From the NCBI GenBank assembly GCA_028564705.1, contig JAPXFQ010000831.1, forward strand, positions 1,736,001 through 1,800,000: a stretch of 64,000 bases of DNA, in the 5' to 3' direction. The DNA is from Apricaphanius iberus. Lineage: Eukaryota; Chordata; Actinopteri; Cyprinodontiformes; Aphaniidae. Shown here piece after piece: positions 26,601-35,600 of the stretch (the first letter of the stretch is position 1; each line of letters starts with the position of its first letter). The translations under genes were made by a program, and so were the position numbers. The notes beneath the pieces are model-generated. The model worked only from the letters and a program-made list of their open reading frames with translations, was not told the origin of the DNA and ran no database searches.

Positions 26601-29600
26601 CTTTAAAAGAAAACCAACTATTTACTCTTTTTTTTTCTTTTCCTTCAAACTCTCCATTTAGCAGCAGGTTTGTTTGTTGTTTTTTGGGATGGCCAGTCAG
26701 ATTCTCTGCTGAGTTGATGTAAAAAAAGCCTGCATAGATAAGATTATGGTAAAGATAAATATGCAATGAATATATGTATTGTTTAGGATATACTTAATAT
26801 TCTGGCCTACTTTCAAAGAGCTGCTGACACTTTTAAGAGAAAAACGAACCTGACAAAAATGATATGGTTAAGGTGTGCCGAACTTCCATGGTACGTAATA
26901 AATCAATTATGTATATATAAAAAAATATTACAATAAATTTCCAGTTCAGAGGATCTTCAATTCATTTCCCAGGTGATTTAGTGCTACAGACATGTTCTCT
27001 AAAGAACAAAAGAAAACACTGGGTTATAGTTTTTTATTTCTCTATGAACTCATAAGAGTCAGAGCTCTACAAAAGGACTTGGACTTAATTAGGTTGTTGT
27101 TTGGTCACAAAAACTTCATGATTAGTTGACGAACGTAATTTTTTTTAGAGGTTGACATCAGGTAAATTGGGCCGTCAATCTTTCACAAACTGACCTGCAC
27201 AGAGATGCAGTTATCAGCTCGTATTCGTCTTCTTTTTAATGAAAAGAAGACGGGGATAATGGTTTTTGGCCCTCACAACAGTTGTTCGCCTTCTGATATT
27301 GACCTTGGACCCATGGCATCACATGTGAAAAAATTATATATATCAAATTTGGGTTTCAAGAGGCACAGCGATTTTAAATTCGAACACCAAATTAGCTCGG
27401 AAAGTCTGGGTTTTTCCACCTGAGGCAGCTGGTGAAGGTGAGGCCTTTCCTATTGATGCAGCCTTTGGAAACAGTGACCCATGCCTCCGTTACTTCTCGG
27501 TTGGACTACTGCAGTTCCCTGGACTTTGGGGTGTCCCAGTCGGCTCTGAAGCGTCTCCAGATGGTGCAGAACGCTGCAGCCAGATTGCTGACTCGATCAC
27601 GAAAGCGGGATCACATTACAGATATCCTGGCTTGCCTTCACTGGCAGCCAGTGACCTTTAGTTGAATTCAAAATGTACATTTTTGTTTTTAAATCACTGA
27701 ATGGTCTTGCTCCACCGTATCTTGCTGAGCTTCTTTCCCTTTATAAAGCGGCCCGGAGCCTCAGGCCAGCGGACTGGCTTTTGTTAGAAGTCCTGAGGTT
27801 GAGGAAGAAGCTCAGGGGAGAACGAGCATTCTCCATGTGTGGACCTACACTGTGGAACGCTCTACCACTGAGTGTGTCAGGCGACTTCACTACCATTATT
27901 TTAATCCCTCCTCAAAGCACAGTTTTATCGTCAGACAATTGATACAGTCCGAGACTCTGCCTTGTGTGGGTTATTTTACTTATAAAATTTTAATTCTAGT
28001 TTTACTTTTTCTTTTTTAATGTTTTAAATGGTTGTTTATTCATATTCATGGTATGTCCTGATTTTTAAACTGTACAGGGCTTTGGTTTGACTCTTTGTCA
28101 TGTTAAAGCGCCTTATAAATAAACTCATTTGATTTGATTTCTGTTTTTACGATGCAGAAAACTCACAGAAGGTAATTTTTGGTATACATCTCTGATGGAG
28201 TCATTTGTTTTTAATACAATTAAATGCAATTTACATTTACATCCTCTGCCTTTTTTGGTCTTTCTGTTTATGGTTATGGTAAAGAGAAATTAGCTGCTAG
28301 GTGGGATTTACAGCTCCTCTTTTAACAGAAAACAGAGCAAATTCTTTTATTAAGTGAACTAAACAGTACACAGCAGAATTAAGCGAGCGCTGCAGACTCT
28401 GTCTTATATTTGGTCAGGAGAGACCAGCCTCTGTCGCTCCCTCTCTGTGTGGCAGTGTTGACGAGAGGTCTCCGGGGAGGGCTTAACTCTGAGCCTTTCT
28501 TTTCTTCCTCCCTCCACATCCATTCTTTCCTCATCATCCTCTGAACACGACACGCTGTTGCTGAACTACAAATTTGTCGAGGAGGCTCTCGGCTCAGAGA
28601 TTGAATAGAGGAATAGTTGGGGCTTAACGTCGCCCGCCTTTTATTCCTTCCTGTTTCATTCACACGAAGATGCCCTGTGAGCAACAGCTCCATGTTTTTG
28701 AACTGAAACATTTAGTAAAACAAAACAAAAAAGGCATGAAATCAATCGTTGCTTAAGGTTGGAGTGAGGTCAGTGAAACTTGCAGCTAACATCTTTTGTT
28801 CTCTTCACTTTGGAAAATGATTCATATACCAGCCCAGCTTAAATATGATGCACTACCTGGAAAATTACAGGGGCTTTTGTGTTGTCATGGTTATTGAGTG
28901 TCTGGTGGCTCCAGGGGAAATGAAGTTTCAAGGTATTGGTGGGGGGGGATAGATGGGTGTTAGGAGGAGGGTGCTATCTTAATTGCTTTCCGTGAATAAT
29001 TTCAGTCCCCTAATTTGGCAATAATGATGGTGGCTGCTGCTTTTGTATTTATTTATCCAAACATTAATTGACAGGACTGACATTAGCTTGGGCGGTTATT
29101 GCGAGTTTGATTGCGCACAAGGGAGCAGAGAAAATTACAGTAATTATCATTCTGATATGGATTATGAATATGCATTCTCACACTTAATGTCTCTGTCAGC
29201 ATTTTAGCAACAACAAGCCACTCTGGAATGACAACGGCACTTTAGCTTATCCCCATCCATGTTTGACTTAAGCCCAAACCGGGCAGAGCTTGTAGAGAAC
29301 ATTAACATGTCGTGTTGAAACGATTCAGCGGCTCCAGGGGAGCAGGTGAACTGGCTGCTATGAAGGCTCCTTCACTGTGTTGGGATTAGCTTCTGCTGTC
29401 TGCTGCTGAAATATATATTCATATGTCGTTTCTTTTTCTCAGGCTGAGGGGGAAGACAATTTGAAGAAGATGCAGCTGATGGAGCTGGCTATACTCAACG
29501 GGACATACAGAGACAACAACATCAAAACACGTAAGTCGGGTGAAAGGTTAAAGAACGACACGGTCCGTTTGGCAGCATTCATGGCTAATACATTCACAAC

Positions 29601-32600
29601 ACTCAACATATTCTTTTGATTGTGAACTAACAAAAGATGTAATTGTAACAAGATTTATTAATTTCATGCTGTCATATTAACTCAGACCAAAGCAGATGAT
29701 TAACGAGCTCCCTCAACAGTTGGATTGTTTTCCGTTTCATGTCCAAGACCACTTCTGTTTTTATGTTTTTTCCCCCCTTCTCAACAACTATCCATTCATT
29801 CTGTTCCTCGCTATCCATATACAGATATATCTCAGTTCATTGGATATCATCAGAAACATTACTTATTTCAGTAATTCATTTAAAAAAGGGAAAATTAGGG
29901 ATGCAATGATATCACTTTTTTCAAACCGATACAATACCGATATTGTGAGTACTTGCTGATACTTCTACCACATAAAAAAAAGGCATTGAACTGGAAGACA
30001 GGTTTGTTTGCCAGACACAAAAATGTCACGTGAAAAATCAACATTTTCTGTGAAATTATTGCGGAGTTTCCACATTTTAAGCATTGGTCAATGGTGTCGG
30101 TTAACTTAAATGCGTACTAGTACATTAGAGTAGTATCAGTATATGTGTATCCCTAGTAAAAATCACATAATAGATTTTGTACACTGAAAGTATTTGAAGT
30201 GTTTTATTTGATAAATGTGGCTTACATCTAATAAAAAGCACAAATTCAGTTCAGAGAGAAGTCTAAGAAGGTCATTGCTAATTAAGCTGGCTGTACGCCA
30301 ATAGTAGTCATAGAAAGTTAAGTGGAAGGACGACCACGGTAGTGAAATATGCACAAATGCATCCACTCCATGTAAAGCTATGGTCCGGTATATGGGCATT
30401 GCGCTCTATATATAGACTGTTACTGTATTTAAAAAATATATCATTGTGAAACAAACAGCCAAAATCAGCTAAATTGGCACTTAAAATGTATCACTCTCTG
30501 TAGTGGCTTCACTTTATGAATTGAATCACTGAAATAAATCACCTTTTCTATGATATTCATCAGAATTTTTGATGCATCTGTACGTAATCTCCCTCACTTG
30601 TCGTTTCCATCTGCTCGATTCTGCATGTAAACCACCTTGTCCAGAACCTGTGCATGTTCTCTGCTTTCATGTGAAATGATTTTAACGTGAATTATTCTGC
30701 ATAATTTTGCTTAAATCTTTGAAATTACCATTAATGTGATATATTTAAGCATTTAGTTATTTATGTTGGGTTTTGTCGTCACATTTGCTTAAATGGTCAT
30801 AAGCTGAGCCACTAACTGCAGCTGCAGAGAAGTCTGCCACACAGCTGCTCTAGGAGGCCACTAGCGCCCCCTATCTGTAACCTGCACAAAAATGGTTTTG
30901 TTTATTTCGCCACCCAACAGAAGCTGACTGCTACCAATCCAACTAAGTAAAATTGACCAGTAATATGTTCATATGGCAACCTTTAGGATCTTAAATCTGT
31001 TTTTCTTGCTTTCTGACCATAGCTGCAGTCGTTTCTGTTGGTTGTGTGTCTCCACCTCACTGTGCTGTTCTCATTATAAGGTTGCAGCTGCTGTGGTGAT
31101 GGGTGTGCTTCCAGTGCCTCGGGATCACTGCTGTATTTTTTGCTTTTTTTCTGTATTGTGTTTTTTTTAATTTAATTTGGCAGAGTTGATTTTGTTGTTT
31201 TGTTATATTTATTTGCAACAGACTGCCGCTTTTGTGGTTCACCACCATGATCATTGCATGGACTAATTTTCCTTTTTGCTCCTCTCCTTCTTCTCTTTTG
31301 TCCCCCCCCCCCCCCCCCCCTCCACCCATTCACCTTTCCTCTCCTCTTCTCTGTGTTTCCACCTTTTTTTCTGTCCATCTGTGATAATGTCCGATCACAC
31401 TTCTTTCTTTCTGCGCCTGTCCTTTGCTCTCTTTGCTTATGGCAGCCCCCCTTGCGTTCTCTCTTGCAGCGGCGGCAGCAGCCGCTCAGGGCCCTCGCCT
31501 CATTGCAGCCCCCGCAGGTCAGGTGTTGCCGCCACAGGCACTCCGGCCCCAAACGCCATCCGGGGCCCCCATCATGAACCTCATCCGGCCCTCTCAGATG
31601 GCTGCTATGCTGCCCAATGGCACCCCCACCCTGGTGCCTCCCTCACCGGACGGCGGACTAATCTACACCACCCCTTACGAGTACCCGTACACCTTGGCAC
31701 CCACCTCGTTGCTGGAGTACCCCATCGAGCACAGTGGGGTTCTAGGTAAGAGAACCTGGGGAAGCTTGGGTGCAGCAGGTACAACGTTCAACTTTAGCCA
31801 GCCTGGACAGGAGGGCAGCTTTTTTTACCCCGGAGTTGGGGTGCTGGACGCAGCTTCCATGAGCCACAATCAGGACTTTTTGAAAGGTAAATATGTTGTG
31901 TCCACCTGAACATCAAAACAGATAAACTCACAGGGTGGATGTGCTGGTGGAGCTCTTGGTGATGGGATGACCAGCAGGGTGGCTCATATGGACACTACAG
32001 TACACCGAAAAGGGGGGGGGGGGGACAAACGTTACAGTGTTAACGCTGGGCTGTTGAAGTCTCTTCCTACTACTACTTGAGGTTATTTTACTGTTTCAGT
32101 TCCACCCTGGCCAAAAACAAATCCGCTCTCAGGTTTACATTGCTGCGAGGTTTACAGCAGAATCTGCCTCAATGTGAAGTGAGGCGCACTGACAGAAACA
32201 CACTTTCATACATCCAGCCTGCTCTCTAACCTTTTCATGCACTGGCCTGGAAGCATATTAAGTCTGGCGGCAGATCCCTTCGGATTTCTGCAGCTTTTTG
32301 AAATCATTTCTGTGTATTGTTCTCCGTGGGCAAGCCTTGAAGCCAGGAGATGGTCCCTCTCTCACTCCCGTTGGGGATGTTCATTAAATTCCTCCAGTAT
32401 GCCTTTTTTTTTCCTTCTCCCTTCCTCCCTCCTTTCCTCACATTGTCTTAGTTACCCCCATTAAAGTTGAGCTTTCTATGCTTTTTACCTGACGTCCTCC
32501 TTCGTTTCTGTCCAAGGGGACGGTTAAATGTTTGGCTCCACATATTATTACTCTTCCCTATGGTGCTTAAAGCTCAACACATCTGCTACCAAAGAGACAT

Positions 32601-35600
32601 CTGTTGAATATTCTGACACGGGCAGCATATGTTGCGCTAAGTTCCCAGGTTGAGACAAAAGAGCTTCTATCAATTTGACAAAAACTCCTCTAATGTTGCC
32701 TGTAAGACACGAGGCAGCAGCCTCTCTCTGTTTTGTTTGGTGTTTCTTTGTTTTTTTACCTGACCTGAGCATCATAGGTGCTGATGGGAAACGCGTGTAG
32801 AACAAACTGGGCCAGCTGACTGGCTTTTCTGTCTTTAAGTTGCAGGGTTACACCAGCTTAGTGCATTTTATTTACTCACACTATCGATTGGTGCCTTCAG
32901 CAACACACACCTCTCCCAAACGTGGCTCTGCTGCATGCGCTACGGTGTCCAGGCACCGGACGGTCATCTGCTTCTTTAGAGCTGTGCTTAGTGATTGCAA
33001 AGAGTAAACACACCCCTGGTAAAATGACACCAAGATGAATATTTGAAAGGACTTATAAACTGTAATATTTTTAGGCCTGAAAAGACATAATGTTTATTAA
33101 GTATGAACATGATTTGATTGTTCTGACTGGGCCATTGCAGAACTTTATTCCTCCTCTGTTGCAGCTTTTCTCCTCTGGATTTGGGTTGTTGTGCTGGAAT
33201 TAATAGTTCCTCTTCCTCCTGGATTTTTACCATGCTACACAGTAGATGTGAGATGTTTTTATTGATGTAAACTGTGGTTTTGGTGTTAAATGTACTTTTT
33301 GGATCTGAGGCTAAAACACTTTGGAATCCCATAGAATCGGCTGGAGTTTGTGACTGGAGCGAGAGACATTTGGATATCCATTCTAGGAATAGGTGTCACA
33401 ACTTGTTGTTGTGAGTAAGGTTGGGCGATACAGCCTGAAATTAATATTGCGGTATATTGAACAGTCTACCTTGATAATGATAAGTGGACGACAACAATGA
33501 ACCCACTTGTGAGATGATTAAACAGCCTCACCTTTCCATCAGGTTTGCTAAAAAACTGTACGGTGTTATATTTGTCCCTCTAACCAGAGCGTATGAAAGC
33601 AGATGTTTTGATTTGAAAAAAACAAAACAAAAAACAGTGTTGTGATGCCATATGTGCCTTTAAATCTCACATACACTTCCTGAAGTTCTTTCTGGATCTG
33701 CCATGGAAACACTGTTATACCCTAGAAGGTCTCTGTGAATGACAGTGTGGCTGAAAAATGTTCAGGAAAAGCCCTGAGAGTAATATATGAAGGAAACCGA
33801 ACTTCTCTTCTCATCTTCAAGACCTCTTGTCCAAGAGGCTTGAAACTTGGGTTGGAAGCATCAGGCTTTAAGTTGTTCAGGCAAAAGAGGTTACTGACCT
33901 TTATTCAAGGGGAGCCTGAGTCTCCTCCCCTTCCTGTCGGCCCATGGGTCCCCTGGGGGTCCACGTTTCCATTGTGTGTCAAGTAATTTGCGATTTATTC
34001 AACTGTAACAAATTGCATTTACAAATCAGAAGTCACATATATAATATATAATATATATATATAAGTCACAGAGCTAACGCTAGCTATCACTGGCTATTAC
34101 TTAAAACACTCTCAAAGACCTTGTAGAGCTTCTCCCACATGCTGGCTCTCACTCCACCGACTCTTTCTCCCCCAGCGTAGCTGCCACTTTCCACATGGCC
34201 AGATTTATAGTGGTTTTCCCCAGTTAAAAGTTGGATATGGAACGTGAGCATGATGGCAATATCTAGTTTATCTAATGTTCTCTGCCGATACGCCCAGTGA
34301 CCAACCTGAACCGTGTCCAATTATTAACATATTTTAGAGGTGTTTAACTGACTAACGTTAGCAAACTCAGCAAGTGAGTTAGCTTACCAATCCAGGAGGA
34401 AAGTCATTGTTTTCGCGTGTGTTTGATGCTGTGGAAATGTTTAATGTGGGTCCATATAGTTTAGACTTCACATAAAACTACTCTAGTTTCTGTTCTTCTA
34501 CGTTCACTCATCTCCTAAAACGGATAAGAATATCTCTGGGCCTCTAAACAAGCCGTTTGACTTGCTGACTTCACCATTCTTTCGCGTGAGAGCCGAGCTA
34601 AGCCGAACACGTAGTTGGATCATAGACGATGTCTGTCAACCCGCGGCCGCAACTGGCTGGTAGATGTAAACTTAACGTCATTGTCGTACCATTTTAAGTG
34701 TATATTTTGATGCTTCTTCCTTCGTCCTGGAAGCTACAGCCATTTTTCTCCTACTTCTTCTTCAGTTGCAGTCCGCTAAGTGTTTTTACACCAAACCTGA
34801 AGTAACTTTTTTGTGTTTTTTCTCTTCATCAAAATGTGTCTTTTCATGGACATCATATGTTAGGGTAGGGTGAGGGCGGAGCTTGGGTTCTCCATATTTC
34901 CTGTTAGTGTCATTAACACCGACGCTCAACATGTACGCTGTTGTGGTACGCCGAGTTCCTGTGAAACTGTCTGTAGACGAATTAAGGCTGCACTGTAGGT
35001 GTTACAAAGATTAAACCAGAGACCACGTCCTCTGTTCAAAGTTGGTTTTCAATAAAACATCTTCTTAAGACGGCTAGACATAAATTGAGGGTTGTTAAAT
35101 GAACTCAGAGGCAACCATGTTGTTTTACTTTACAAATATTTGTTTTGGTGTCTTTATTTAAAGAAGAAAACATGGCAATACCAGGGGTGTGTAGACTTCG
35201 TAATAGTGTCAGGAAAAAACATATCTCTGTCTCTAGAAGACTTTATTGTTGTCGTAATCCTGGTGCTGGTTACTTTTCTTTCCTTTTTTATTTCTTCTTA
35301 TAAATCTTTGCACATCCCGCTGTATGCAAACAGTTTGTTTGCGACGCACTTATGATGCCGTGTCAGCCCCTGCATCGGGAGGAGAAATCAGTTGTGACAG
35401 ATATAGGTGGAAAATGACGGGCTCTGCCGTCAGTGAGCAGATTGACCAGGAGAGAAATAGTGAGAAGCTGGAAGGAGAAAATGAAGGAGAGGAGGAGAGG
35501 CAGGTGGTGTCTGCCACGATTCAATTACCATCAGAGCTGGATTGAATTTCCCCACCTTTCAAAAATAAAGAGACAAATTTCTCTCAGTTCCCTTCTGGAT

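Larger units (their letters stand above)
2610..29442 (+). other. Long qki intron (26.8 kb)
   Basis: Between the KH and QUA2 exons I find repeats (listed separately) but no exon or gene I can support. Quiet stretches without a recognisable feature are about 2.6-4.8, 5.6-7.1, 7.6-9.2, 10.1-11.7, 12.8-18.3, 18.5-20.1, 21.8-24.6 and 25-27.1 kb. Short open frames in these stretches lack family signatures, and several are driven by low-complexity sequence. CpG and GC rise locally near 23.2-23.6 and 25.4-25.8 kb. Confidence 0.7.
29531..31445 (+). other. qki intron between QUA2 and tail exons
   Basis: This intron contains a hAT-type miniature element (29896-30155), a solo Tc1 end (30487-30580) and the long pyrimidine tract before exon 6. 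Nothing else is recognisable. Confidence 0.65.

Noticed and set aside
31276..31749. 157-codon frame overlapping qki exon 6 in another frame
   Set aside because: It is a shadow of the exon and of the poly-C tract.
33424..35060. Possible large hAT element starting gttgggcgatacagcc
   Set aside because: I could not find a matching right end or a target duplication.
35525..35560. SWIEFPHL in one frame, resembling the QKI-7 ending EWIEMPVM
   Set aside because: The similarity covers only three to four residues, no acceptor or stop is in the right place, and the frame continues into unrelated sequence.
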